Below, in pieces: positions 44,423 to 57,200 of a stretch of DNA of 64,000 nucleotides (position 1 is the first letter of the stretch; each line of letters opens with the position of its first letter). The DNA is from Portulaca oleracea (Eukaryota; Streptophyta; Magnoliopsida; Caryophyllales; Portulacaceae), in the NCBI GenBank assembly GCA_029582165.1, contig CM055885.1, forward strand, positions 11,964,729 to 12,028,728, written 5' to 3'. The notes under the pieces were generated by a model. That model was not told the origin of the DNA. It was given only the letters and a program-made list of their open reading frames with translations, and searched no databases. Both the position numbers and the translations under genes were made by a program.

Positions 44423-44609
44423 TTTGTCTCTCCTACAGTCTTGTTTCTCGGAACTTCGGCCGCCTGCAGACACTCACCCTTCTTTTTCTCCTTACTCCCT
44501 CCCTTGAACCCTAACGACAACACCCAAAAAATATTCACCACAATTTCGCTTTCCCCTTTGATCATCACCCCCCACCTTCGTCTTAGGTACTCACTTCTCT
44601 CCCATCTTC
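43959..44609 (+). repeat. Copy 2 of the SUVH4 upstream/leader segment
   Basis: Collinear with 37994-38640 and 49893-50527. Microsatellite at 44378-44424 is the longest of the three. Fused to LTR at 44610-44612 by the same junction as copy 1. Confidence 0.9.
44378..44424 (+). repeat. TTTA microsatellite, copy 2
   Basis: About twelve uninterrupted ATTT units. Confidence 0.9.
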
Positions 44610-45374
44610 TTCGGAGTCCTTCGGCAAGTATAAGCGCAAACGAGTCAGCGTGGGTTGTCGGAATGGATGCGCCTTCACGCTTTGGGTCATAACTCCTTCA
44701 ATATAACTTCGATGGCTCTCAAATTTTGGGATTTTAAAGTACACACTGAGAGCTTTCTAACGATATCTTACAGCTTAAAATGGAGTCCAGATGAAGAAGT
44801 TATGCACATTTGAAGACGGCAGAAAAACTGCCCAGATCGTCACGCCCGCTACCCTCAGTGGTAACGCCCGTGACGACTCACGACAGTTTCATTTTTTGTT
44901 TCGGAAGCTCCGTCACGCCCGCGACAACCAAGCCCGTGACCCTGCTCGCCCAGGTCGTCACGCCCGTGACGACAGCCGTAACGCCCGTGACAAAACTGTT
45001 TTGCGCGTATTATTGTGTTAAACGACTGTGTTTTGTTTTAAACCCCCCATTAGTATAAATACCCCCTTAGCTTATTTTCTAGGCAGCTTTTGATGATTAT
45101 GAACATGCTATTGAATTGGTTAGGGTTTCCCTAAGTTTTCTCTCAAAATCTAGATTACTTTATCCAATCTTTTGGTGGTGTTTCTAGTCATTCCTTTACT
45201 AATCATTTGGTGGATTCTTCCTTTATGATCGTCATGGTGGGGTGTTAGGCTTTGGTGGTGGACTACCTTTATCCAAGGTCATATCCAATCCCATTGGTGT
45301 TCAAGCTTTTATTAGATTGATGATTCAAGTCACTCAAGCTAAGTCTTCAATCTCTCCCATCGCGCCACGCTCCA
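44610..45374 (+). mobile_element. Partial solo-LTR copy in array unit III
   Basis: Corresponds to 35127-35891 and 38641-39405, same end (CGCTCCA then CAATG). Confidence 0.9.
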
Positions 45375-45979
45375 CAATGTCACTCAAATTATGATCTAGT
45401 ATGGTCCCAAATCGTATAAAAATCAAACCAACTCACACAGCATTTGTTAAAAAATTTCATACCAAATCAAAAATCAATGACTACAAAAATCAAACTGGAA
45501 CAGAAACTTTGAAATTGTCCACTCTGATTATTTTTGTATCAAAGCACTTACACCCTACACTTAATCAATCAAATTATTCTCAAATAAAAAAATTTAAACA
45601 TGAATTTTCATTTTTGAATTCTACTAAACTTATCTGATACATCATAATTAAAGACCATAATTTATATCTTATAAAATTTAACTAAAAGCTGATTAATCGC
45701 ATTGTTATGCTAAACGAATCTATAACCAATCTTACATTTCCTAAAAAAAAGGCACTATGTGTCATCTTTAAACCTTAGACCACCACAAACCAACATAAAC
45801 CTTTGGTTATAAATATAGTCATTCAAACATAACCACTATTTTTATTGTGAAATGTATGTGGATCTTAAAAATCAATTCATATAAATTACATTTTATAGAG
45901 CATCGAACCTCATCCTTATCAAATTATGAAGCAACTTTTGTGCTGACAACCCAAATTTATCCAATCAGGAGGATTGAGG

Positions 45980-47498
45980 GGTTGCATCAAGAAAAGCTAT
46001 AAAGAAGAGTTCCTTCAAGGATTGGCGTCCATTGGTCGTTGTCGGTCATTGTTGTTGAAGCCTTTGTAATGAGGAATGGAGTTTGTGATGCACCATTAGC
46101 AAAGTTTCATAATATATGTGTTGACGGTGATAATTTATTGCACATTAGTGTAGTGAAAAGTTCCTTTCGTGTTCGATGCATGATTTATAGTTTGGTACAA
46201 GACATTCACTCTTTCCTTCCATGTATCGTTCCAATATTATCGAATGTCTCCGAAGAGATCACTCTCTAGTTCCCTCGTGGTGCATCAACTGTTATCACTA
46301 ACAATTTTCATCAAGTCAACAGGGCGACACATCGGTATTTGAGTATGGTCACGAGACTCGATCTTCAGTAGTCTTGATATCATATTTATAGTGTAGACTT
46401 ATTTAACATTTTGTATGAAGATTTCTTACGTTGATCTTCTGAAAGAATAGTGATTATATATACATTCTATAAAAAAGTTAAAAAAAAAGTAAACAAAAAC
46501 TCAAATTTTTCAAAATTAATATTTTTTTTTCTTTTTAGAAAACAAAGAAAAATACTATTCGTAGAGTGGAGAAGTAGTCAAATTGTTACCATCGGAGGAA
46601 CGATTATTCCTGGAGAGGAGAAGTTCCGGTACTTGGGATTTATTTTGCAAAGTGATGGAGATATAAGCGAGGATATAACACATTGAATTAATGTTGGTTG
46701 ACACAAGTGGAAGACGACTCCAGAAGTATTGTTTGATAAGAGGATTCCACTTAAGCATAAAGATAAAGTATATCGTGTGGTAATCTTATTAGCAATGTTA
46801 TATGGGTCGGAGTTTTGGGCTACAAAGAGATCACACTGTCAAAAGTTGAATGTGGCAGAGATAAGGATGATCCGGTGGATTTGTGGGTTCATCAAGATTG
46901 ACAAGACGAGGAATGATGTGTGTCGTGAATAAGTTACACGTGACTTCTATCGAGGATAAGTTGCAAAAGAATAGATTATGCTACCAACATTTTGCCATGG
47001 GCGTGGGAAACTTAGGAAGTCTATGAAGGAGGTGATTAGGAACGATTTGAAGCATAAAGGGTTATGAAGGACACGATACTGGATAGGGGTGCTTGACTGG
47101 TTATGATTAAGGTAATAGGGTGGTACTAGGGTGAAGGGCTAAGAGGTTACTGATAGGACCCTACTTTGTCATTTTTTATTGTTTTTTGTGTTTTTCTTAT
47201 GTGTGTGTGTGTGTGTGTATGTGTGTTTTTCCTAGGGACATCCGATGCACTAACTACCCACTTAGTGCTTGGAGTATGCATGTACGAAGTTTCTTTGTCC
47301 ATGTTTCTCTTTTTCTCTCGGTTCCCAAACAATTTTCCCTCTAGTTTTCAAAATAGTTGTTTTTTTGTATTATCAAATCGGGTCCGCTGGAACCAACCTC
47401 AATGTATTAACGTGCATGAAGATAAGATTGTCTGACCTAGATCTGAATCCTTGTATTAGCAGGACTTTACTGCAAATTATTGTTGTTGTTGTTGTTGT
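45980..47498 (+). pseudogene. LINE remnants, unit III half-unit a
   Basis: RNase H piece at 46039-46269. This is the best preserved RT C-terminus of the window: 46450-46686 gives VTIGGTIIPGEEKFRYLGF and LQSDGDISEDITH; 46729-46932 gives DKRIPLKHKDKVYRVVILLA, MLYGSEFWATKRSH and KLNVAEIRMIRWICGFIKID. These match the thumb and C-terminal part of plant RTE-type RT. Two in-frame stops separate the pieces. TTG tail at 47481-47498. Confidence 0.8.
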
Positions 47499-47875
47499 AA
47501 AGAAAACTAACGTATATTAACTAAACACGATACAACTCCTCTATGGGGAGGGAGACACAAAAAATGCATATCGAACCAGACTGTCGATGCACAACATGTG
47601 TTAATAACGGGACAACTACAGACCATTAATACATGGAGGTAGAACATTTTTTAGTACAATTTTCGAAATAAAAAGGTCAACTTCTCATGGTTTTATAAGC
47701 TTTTTGAAAAATTGAGGCTATAGTTATGCTTTGATAAAAAAAGAAACTGTGGAGTTGTAAGTTTGAATAAAAATAAATAGATAAGTTACGGACATTTGGT
47801 CTATAATTTTTTTTTTTGAAGTAGGGTATAATCAATATATCATCATAAAAAGGAAAAAACTAAGTTGACAATATC
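47499..47875 (+). repeat. Spacer, unit III (copy of 41528-41908)
   Basis: Nearly the same as the spacer in unit II, with a shorter T run (47808-47817) and small indels. Confidence 0.8.
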
Positions 47876-48399
47876 ACTCAAATTGTGATCTAATATGGTA
47901 CCCAATTGTATAAAAATCAAGGACTAAAAATAATCATCCTGAAACGACAACTTTGAAATATATCCAAGGTGACTACCATTTTGTACTAAAGAGCTTACAA
48001 CCTACATTTGATCAATCAAATTATTCTCAAATAAAAAATTCAAACATGAATTGTCAACTTTTTTGAATTCTAACTAAACATTATCCAATACATCATAATT
48101 AAAAATGAGTAACTTATATCTTATGAAATCGAACTAAAAACGAATTAATCACATTGTTATGCTAGACGAATCTACAAACAATCTATAAACCTTAGACTCC
48201 CACTAATCAAAATAATATAAAGCCTTTGGTTATAAATATAGCCATTTTAAACGTAACAACTATTTTTATTGAGAAATGTCTGCGGATCTTAAAAATCAAT
48301 TCATATAAATTACCATTTATAGAGCATCGAACCTCTTCGCTATCAAATTATGAAGCAACTTTTGTGCTGACAACCAAATTTATCCAATCAAGAGGATTG

Positions 48400-49892
48400 A
48401 GGGGTTACATCATCAAAATCCATAAAGAAGAGTTTCTTCAAGGATTGACATTCATTGATAGTTGTCGGTCATCGTTGTTGAAGCCTTTGTGACGAGGAAT
48501 GAAGTTTGTGATACACTATTAGCAGAGTTCCATAATATACGTGTTGACGGTGATAATTTATTGCTCATTAGTGTAGTGAATAGTTCCTTTTGTGTTCATT
48601 GGAGGATTTATAGTTTGGTACAAGACATTCACTCTCTCTTTCCCTGTATCGTTCCAATTTTATCTCATGTCTCCGAAGAGATCGCTCTCCCCTTCCTTCA
48701 TGCTTCAACTGTTATCACTAACAATTTTCATTGAGGCAACAATGTTGCGCATTAGTATTTGAGTACGGTCACGAGATTCAATCTCCAGTAGTCTTAATAT
48801 CATATTTATAATGTAGACTTATTTAACATTTTGTATGAAGATATCTCATATTGATTCCCTTAAAGAATAGTGATTATATATACCTTCTATAAAAAAAAAG
48901 TAAACAGAAACTCAAAGTTTTCAAAATTAATTTTTTTCCCTTTTTGGAAAACAAAGAAAACTATGATTCCTAGTATGGAGAAGTAATCATATTGTTACCA
49001 TCGGAGGAACTATTATTCCTATAGCGGAGAAGCTCTGATACTTGGGATTGATTTCGCATAATGATGGTGATATAAGCGAAAGTATAACACATCGGATTAA
49101 TGTTTGTTGGAACAAGTGGAAGAACTTCAGTGATAAGAGGATTCCACTTAAATTTTAAGGTAAAGTATATCATGTGGTAATCTGACCAACAATGTCACAT
49201 AGATCACAACATTGGGCAACAAAGAGATCACACTGTCAAAAGTTGAATGTGGCAAAGATAAGGATTATTCGGTGGATTTGTGGGTTCATCAAGCTAGACA
49301 AGATAAGGAGTGACGTGTGTCGTGAAAAAGTTAAGCGTGAGTTCTATCGAGGATAAGTTGCATAAATTATACCTCCACCATTTCGTCATGGGTAGGGGAT
49401 GCCTACGAAGTCTACGAGGGTAGTGATTAGGAGCGATTTGAAGCATATAGGGTTAGTGGAGAACATGACATTTGATAGGGGTGTTTGGCGGGTTAGATTT
49501 AAGGTACTAGGGTGAAGGGATAAGAGGTTACCGGTAGGACCATGTTTGGCCATTTTTGAGTGTTTGTTTTTTTTTGTGCTTTTCTTGTTTGTGTGTGTGT
49601 GCGCGCGAGAGTGTGTTTTTTTTTTGCCATAAGGACGTTTGATGCAGTAACTACCCACTCAATGCTTGGAGCATGCATGTATGAAGTTTCGTTGCCCATG
49701 TTTCTCTTCATCTTTTCGTTTCTAAGCAATTTCCCCACTAATTTTTCAAAATGGTTGTTTATTGCATTATCAAGTCGGTCCGCTATAATAATCCTCTTCA
49801 TATACTAATATAAATGAAGGGAAGATTACCTGCATCCCTCTCAGACCTCGCATTAGCGAGACTTTACTAAAGGTTGTTGTTGTTGTTGTCGT
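48400..49892 (+). pseudogene. LINE remnants, unit III half-unit b
   Basis: RNase H piece at 48462-48734 (RNEVCDTLLAEFHNIRVDGD, YSLVQDIHSLFPCIVPILSH), RT debris to about 49500 and a TTG tail with one TCG interruption (49873-49892). A TG/CG-rich stretch (49590-49612) and T runs lie between RT and tail. Confidence 0.7.
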
Positions 49893-50309
49893 AAGAAAAA
49901 TTAATATATATTAACTAAACATGACACAACAACAACTCCATGGAGAGGGAGACACGAAAATCTCATACCTCATCGGACCATCAAGACACAACACCGCCAA
50001 GAACAAAAGAATAACCTCTTAAACTTATCAAGCATGCATAACAACTAAATGAAGTTACATAAAATAGCAAAACATGCCTTAGTAAGGGGACACCTAATAC
50101 GGACCATTTACACATGGAGATACAACATATTTGATTGAGTACAATTTTCGAAATAAAAAAGGTGATTCATGTGACCCCTCAATGTCACCCACAAACACAG
50201 TTGGAGTAGTGAGCGGGAAGAGAAAAGGGCAGAGTGGAAGTAGTGCCCCTAAATATTTCGCACACCTTCAAAATCCCGCGCACCTTTTCCCCTTTTGCCT
50301 CTCGATCAT

Positions 50310-50340
<31 letters not shown>

Positions 50341-50527
50341 TTTGTCTCTCCTACAGTCTTGCTTCTCGGAACTGTTGCCGCCTGCAGACACTCTCCCTCC
50401 TTTTTCTCCCTACTCCCTCCCTTGAACCCTAACGACAACACCCAAAAAATATTCACCACAATTTCGCTTTCCCCTTTGATCATCACCTCCCGCCTTTGTC
50501 TTAGGTTCTCGCTTCTCTCCCATCTTC
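49893..50527 (+). promoter_or_regulatory. Upstream/leader segment of SUVH4 in its native position (copy 3)
   Basis: This segment lies directly upstream of the gene and its last 200 bp (C/T-rich, from the microsatellite to CTCTCCCATCTTCTTC) look like a plant 5' leader. No clear TATA box is visible; transcription start was not located. The same segment occurs at 37994 and 43959, where it is followed by LTR sequence. Confidence 0.6.
50309..50343 (+). repeat. TTTA microsatellite, copy 3 (native SUVH4 leader)
   Basis: About nine ATTT units, shorter than in copies 1 and 2. Confidence 0.9.
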
Positions 50528-50838
50528 TTCAGATTTCCTGCTTCAATTTTTCTTCTATGTTGTGAGCTTTCCATTTTATGTGCGGTTTTTCATGGGGTTT
50601 TCGTTTTGTTTTTCTTCTCGTTAACTATTTGATCATCTACTCCGCAACTTAGTCCCAAGTTGTCTCTCGACCATCTTCTTCGATTTTTATTGTCAATTTC
50701 AGATGTTACTTGTGGTTTTATTAAGGGTTGTCTTCAAATTTGCTGCGTCATTTTTCTGGATTGGGTTGAATAGTTATGATTCTGATCTTTCTGTTTTTCC
50801 TTTTCTGGGGTGTTGGAATTTGACATGCAGATTTAGAG
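50528..50838 (+). other. Probable 5' UTR with an intron
   Basis: T-rich sequence ending TTGACATGCAG at 50830 looks like a 3' splice site eight bases before the ATG, so a 5' UTR intron is likely. The donor was not identified. No upstream in-frame ATG extends the protein. Confidence 0.45.
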
Positions 50839-51219
50839 ATGGAGGTTGAAGTGGTATCAAAGGTGGATAGTGGAAGGAGGACGAGCGAGCGAAATCGAGG
50901 GAAGCGAGTTTGCTACAATGAGATGGCTATGGCGAAAAGGGAGCAGCCATCTCCTCAGAAGAAGTCTAGACTTCAGCAGCCAACGAGGAAGCCGAGAGCA
51001 CAGGTCGATGAGAAACCAAAGGGTATTAAAGAAATTAATACCGTGAGGAATGTGGTTGGTTCGGATGAAGGAAATGGCCTGTTGGGTTTAGGATTGAAGC
51101 TGGAAGAAGTTCCTGGCAATTTGCATGAATGGTGTGGAAATGGGGTTGAGAAGAGTGATCATCTTAAGGTTAAGGAGACCCTCAGGACCTTCAATAGCTA
51201 TTATCTCCACTTTGTTCAG
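50839..51219 (+). CDS. SUVH4: SUVH4 exon 1
   Basis: Residues 1-127 (MEVEVVSKVDSG to YYLHFVQ), phase 0 donor CAG|GTTATT. The end (VKETLRTFNSYYLHFVQ) is a conserved SUVH block before the SRA domain. Confidence 0.92.
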
Positions 51220-54200
51220 GTTATTGTTCTCACACTTGAAAATATTTGTCTTGAATGATTGACCATTTTCTCATTTGCTAACTTGTGTTGGGCATTTCTT
51301 TGAGCATTTGGTTTTTTGGTTATTTCATGGGTTTGGGTTGGTGTTTTCATGCTTATGGGGTAATGTTTGATGCTTGTATAGGAAGAAGAGAAGAGGTGCA
51401 AACAGATTGAAGCTGAGAAAAAGGTGAGAAAATTCTGCTTGAGATTTTGCATTGGGTAGTTATGAGTTTCCTCCAGGTTCATTGATTTTGTCTTAGTTAT
51501 TTGACGTGATCATGGTTGACTGGTTTGGAGGATACCTACTGTTCCCAAGGATTCTAGTCGATAAATGGCAAAGCTCGTTTTGACGTATGGGCTATTTGTT
51601 TGGTTGATCTGCTTTTCTTTCTACCACAGAAAGGGACAGCTGTTGCTGAAGGCCGGAAAAAATCACCTCACAAACGTCCAGACTTGAAGGCAATAACAAA
51701 GGTACACTATGAAACAGGTTGATTCATAATATTTTTTGGGCCATTGACAAGGATCGTATGAATCACTTTGTTCTTTTAACATTCGCTTCATTGTTTAAGT
51801 GCTGAACAATTTGTCTATGGATGGACTTTTTCACATTCGCTTCATTGTTTAAGTGCCGGACAGTTTGTCTTTGGATGGACTTTTTCTGACAACACGCCTT
51901 GTCAACTTGCGGCAGATGATGGAGACAAGTAAAGTACTTCATCCAGTGAAACAATTTGGAAGTATTCCTGGTAGGTTTACATATAAATGTAGTGCCTATT
52001 ATGTCTTATATGTGTGGCCCATCATATGGAAATGTTTACTTATTGATGCATGTATGCTAGCTGATTATATTTTTATGGATAGTCACGCTTTAACATTTTC
52101 TTTGCTGTAGGTGTTGATGTTGGTCATCAATTCTTCTCAAGAGCGGAGATGGTTGCTGTAGGCTTCCACAGCCATTGGTTGAATGGGATTGATTATATGG
52201 GCCAGGCCTATTGCAAAGGGGTAGTGCATTTTGACCTTGTGATAACCTTGTTTCTTCTGACAATATCTTTCTGTGGAAGAAACTGATTGGGAAGCTTCTT
52301 TGGTGATATCTTTAACTTGCGTTGCATGCAATGTTTTGTATGAAGGTGCCTGTTTAACTTCTTTAGTTGTCACTCATTGAAGTTCTGTTTGTTTTTCTGT
52401 GCTGATATTCTCAGGAGTTTAGCAAGTATACGTTTCCTCTCGCTGTTGCTATTGTCCTATCAGGCCAGTACGAGGATGATCTGGATAACTCTGAGGATGT
52501 TATATACACAGGTCAAGGAGGTAACAATTTGTTAGGTGATAAGAAGCAAGTGGGAGATCAAAAGCTAGAACGTGGCAATTTAGCTCTCAAGGTGTGCAGC
52601 TTGGACTCTGCGTTTTTCTTCTCTATGTGAATTCAGGCCCTGGCTTGTGGTTATGACTTACTTTTAGATTAAAAAAGCCCAAGGTGCGAAGGTGTCTTGG
52701 ACCATAGGTGCAGGCTCCAAGGCGAAGATGCATGCCTTTTGGATGCAAGGTCATTTATGTATATTTTTTTGCCTGAAAATCATTCCTGCATGAATGCACC
52801 AGAAAAAAGTAGAAGTTTTGAGTGCTTTCGGGGACATTTGAGGGTTGGGGTGGGTTGATTAAAAGGGTACATAGCAAAAAGAGGGGTCTTGAGCCTTAAG
52901 ATCTGAAAGGTACACAGAGGTGGGCCTTTCTGGGTTTTAGATTTTAGAAGGGGTTGCATTTGGCTCCCTTTGAGGCACCACAAGCCGGGTGGCCCTTTTT
53001 TTACACAAGACTTCTGCGTATGAGATGTATATGTATGTATATATTAGAGCTTCTTATTCTTGTCGGAGTTAAACGGGTTGATGAACCTTAGACTTGAAAC
53101 CTACCCATTTATAAAAGTGTTTAAATTTCTTAACGTGAATTGTTTATTAAATATATAGGTTGACAAGAACTTAACCCATTAACCTTTATGGGTTAAACAA
53201 GCCAGGTTTGGATAACCCGTTTACCTCTTAACCCACATATATTATACTACAATGATTCAACTTGAGAAGACAAAGTGCAACTGATTTTCCACCATTCAGT
53301 CATTATGAACCATTTCCCCTCCTGAAATTCCAAAACACAATCTTTTACTTTTTTTAATCTTAAATGGTAAATGATAAATGCTGAACATGTCGCCCACTGA
53401 ATCCGATTATTAAATGTGTTCAATGTTTCTTTTTCTGTGTCAAGATTATTAACCTAAACCTAACTCAATTGGTTAAACAGATTTATTGTGTCAACCTGTT
53501 TGACTAAACGGGTTGAAAGTCCACGCTCAAACCCACTTGATATCGTGTTGATTTTGGTAGTTGTGTTGGGTTAGCTTTTCCCAACTCTAATATATATGTA
53601 TATATAGAGAGATATAAAAGAGAGTTGTGTGCGGGGAGAGAGAGAGAGAGAGTTGCATGTGAGCGTGTAGAGTGAGATGGATTTGGTTGTTGGGGGGGGG
53701 GGGGGGGGTGGAAGAGCTGTGTGTGTGTGGGCGCACACTTTTATCAATCCATCTATGGTTATGTCCCTATCTATTGGCTGTTGGAGACGCTATCTGCATT
53801 CCCTCCGATTTTGTTAGTCATGTTTGACCGGAGATCCTTATCTTTCCTGAAGTAGAAGTATCCAGTTGTCATCTCGGTTATTAGTTTTTTCTTTTTCCAA
53901 AGCATGGATTGTAGGCACATGGTACTTTTTGATTTTTCGATTTTAGCTGAAGAACTTATGCTCAAGACTCAGTACCCTGTTAAAATGTTTAGATCAAGTT
54001 CCATCTGAAAATGTCCCCAAGTGTTATATCTAGGAAATGCTCATGATGGAATTGTTTCTAGATGAGTCCTAAATGAGTTATGCAGCTTCAACATGTACAG
54101 TTTTGTTGTATTGTTCTGTCATTGAGTTTGTTTCTCTAGTATATGAACTTTGTAAGCAAGATGCTTGTTATTCAACTGTGTAATAAATGGATGGTCAGAG

Positions 54201-57200
54201 TCCTTACATTTCATGGTCAGTGCTTGGGTCAGTAGTACTGTGAGGTTATATTCACAAGAATGCAAGCTTGCAAATGGTTTTTGTCTTTTTAGTGACTATG
54301 ACTGTAATAATCCAAATGCAGAATAGCATGCTGGAAGGACTACCTGTACGGGTTATTCGGGGCCACGACTCCAAAAGTAGTTATGTTGGAAGAGTCTACA
54401 CTTATGATGGTTTGTACAAGGTAACCATTATGCTTTTCATAATTTTCAGTGCCTTATCTGGATGAAAATTTTTGACCCGTATTTGATTCTTTCCTGTTTT
54501 GCTTTCAATAATTTGTGAGACCTTTGCAAGGAATACACAGTGCCTTTAACTTTGAAAAGCTGTGTTGATTGTCAGGTCTGGAAGTATTTGCACTGTTGCG
54601 ACTTCATTTATGTTAGTGGCAAATGCATATTTAGTAGTTCAGAGTATACCCCCTCTCATGTTTTGCTTAGTAAAGTTGGAAGACTGAGTGCAATATTACA
54701 AACTGAACGAAACTGCCGGGAGTGGGAACTGGACGATGTTCTTCTGAGGGTGTGCCATTAGCATGAACATAACTTGAATTGGGATAGATTTAGATAGTTC
54801 TACTGAGAAATTGATTGGATGAACTTGGTCTCTGAATCAGTTCACATGTTTCCTGGCCCCTTCTAGCAACAGGTTGTGGCTTTGTGCATTTGCTGGTTGG
54901 CCAAGTTTTATTGTTGTTGTGCCAATCCGGTTCCTGTTCCTGCTCATTGCGCTACTGCAACTTCCTTGATGCCTTTTGTTGCTATATGTATTTGTGCTAG
55001 TGCCAAATGTAACTTTGAGCTCATGCTTCCACTATGTAATCTCCCAAGTCCTAGCAACGTGTTTTTGCCCCTCTCTCCAAAAAGTCAAATTTACAATGTC
55101 GTAATTGACTAAACTGTTGAAGTGTGATATTTGCTCTTTATTAGACACTAGTATTTTGACTAGCTAAATAGGATGAAACTAACTAATCAAACTTTCTACA
55201 TGTTCAATCCTCTCTGAATGAACTGCCACTTTTGCTTAAGTGCCTTGTTGCAATGATTTCAATATGCTCTTTTGTTTGAAGTGGTTACAATAAAATAGGA
55301 ATATATGATTTTTTTTTTGGGGGGGGGGGTGATAATTGATATGTACGGTAATTGCTAAAGGAAATTAAAGATGGTGTGTAGTCTAATAGTTTTTGATTAT
55401 CATCATAATCTTATGCCATTGTCTACTTTCTTTTTAATCTTTTGTTTTTAAAAAAATATTAGAATGATTCATCCCGGAATATTAACTTTATTGAAATTCA
55501 GGATAGTAGTGAATTGTTAGTTTCTGGAGTTTTTTTCCCCTTTTTTTCCTTCTCCGTATTTCATGCGTTTCTTATGGGTTGAGATATATATTTGCTGTTT
55601 TTTGGCAGGTTGTAAATTATTGGGCGGAGAAAGGTGTCTCTGGTTTCACTGTTTACAAGTTCCGGCTGAAGAGGCTTGAGGGCCAGCCTGATTTGACTAC
55701 TAACCAGGTTTGCTGTCCTCTATGGTAGTCTATCTTTGGTTATTGATGTACCGGAGAGACCTGATTTCAGCTTCATTATGCCTTTCCATATGGGCTGCTT
55801 AGAATACTGTTTTCCTTTCCTGTTGGTGCATCATCTTGCTTATACTATACTCCCTCCGTCCCATTTTATCTGTCACTTAATAAATGTTTCACGGTTTCAA
55901 TGTTATTTCTTGACTGATAATTTATCGTATGATATTTTAATAAAACATTATAATATTGTACTCTTCTTATAGTATTTTCCATTACAAATCTATTGATAGT
56001 ACTTCTGTAAAATAGAACATTGTATGTGTTAGAGCAATCAATGGTCAAATTTTACCAAGTTTGGCTGATGTGTAGATCAAGGTTATGGATAGAATGGGAA
56101 TGAGAGAGTATTATCCAAGGGCTGTTACCTTTTGCAATGTATCTTGGTATAGGAATGCTTGTAGGTTCTTTATGAGAACATTCATCAAGTATGCTCATGC
56201 ATGTATATATATATATATATATTGTTCTAGAATTACTCAGATGAACATGCCATCTTTGTATATGCTTCCATGATTTGAACTTGAGTTCATGACTATTATT
56301 GGTTCTTAGTTACCCTTGTTTTTCAAATTAGAAATATCGTGATATAGTTTAGCTGTTAAAAGTGGTAATTATTTTCCACTCTACTCTGTCAATCTGTCTC
56401 TTACTTTGTCTGATTGATCGATAACTAGTTATCGAATCATTTCTCAGACAAGTGTAACTTTACCTTTAGCAATATTTCTTTAACCTTGTTTGGTGATCCA
56501 TATGATCCTTTTTGGTCTTCGGATAGTACCAACACTAGCTTTCCCCTTTTGTGTTAGTCGCAGCCTTGTAACTTTAACATTTATCAAAGTAAAGGCCATT
56601 ACACAGCTGAATTTGAGCTCAGTGTAATGCAGGTAACTGATAGGTAAAGTTGGTTTAAAAATCAAACTTTAATTACCATTATTGACCTTCTCCATTATTT
56701 GAGGACAAAAGCAGCAATCCTCATAGAAATTATCCTGTTGAATTTGAAAATTGGTTAGTTTAATCTGTAGCGGCTTCATCCTTCGGCATTGCTTCTGGCA
56801 GATGCTGATTTGTGACTCCATGATTGTTAATCTACTCACAGCCATAGTCGTGTTCAGCTTATATAGCTATGGTGGATACTAATGACTGATTCATTTCAAC
56901 TCCAAGGTCAATATATGACCTTGTTTTGACATTTGGACTTTGTTGCTGTATTTATATCTTTACATGGTCTACTTCTGGCATAAACCTACTTGGGGAACAT
57001 ATTCACATTTCAAAGAAAAAAAAATGCATCTTTCTGAATAATAATTGATTAGTTCAAATTAAGGGCATGGCTTAATGGGGTAGAAAATCCAAGATCGATT
57101 CATGGCTGCTTGCTAAAATTCCTACTAACTTTTCTGACAGGTTCAGTTTATCCGAGGCCGTGTACCCAACTCTATTGCCGAAGTGCGAGGGTATGTGTAA

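Larger units (their letters stand above)
35127..50527 (+). repeat. Tandem array, period about 5.97 kb, ending at the SUVH4 5' leader
   Basis: Three units: I (35127-38640, shortened), II (38641-44609, 5969 bp) and III (44610-50527). Each complete unit contains, in order: right 765 bp of the solo LTR, LINE half-unit a, a short spacer, LINE half-unit b, and the upstream/leader segment of the SUVH4 gene. Matching landmarks are 5.93-6.01 kb apart (35898/41909/47876; 36553/42527/48459; 39412/45380; 40068/46037). The copies are nearly the same in long stretches. Unit III runs directly into the gene. Confidence 0.9.

Noticed and set aside
35127..50527. CRISPR-like or satellite array
   Set aside because: Units are about 6 kb and composite; no short spaced repeats. 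Plant nuclear DNA, so CRISPR is not expected.
55866..56048. Small ORF in intron 8
   Set aside because: Falls in a Stowaway-like MITE fragment; AT-rich and without similarity.
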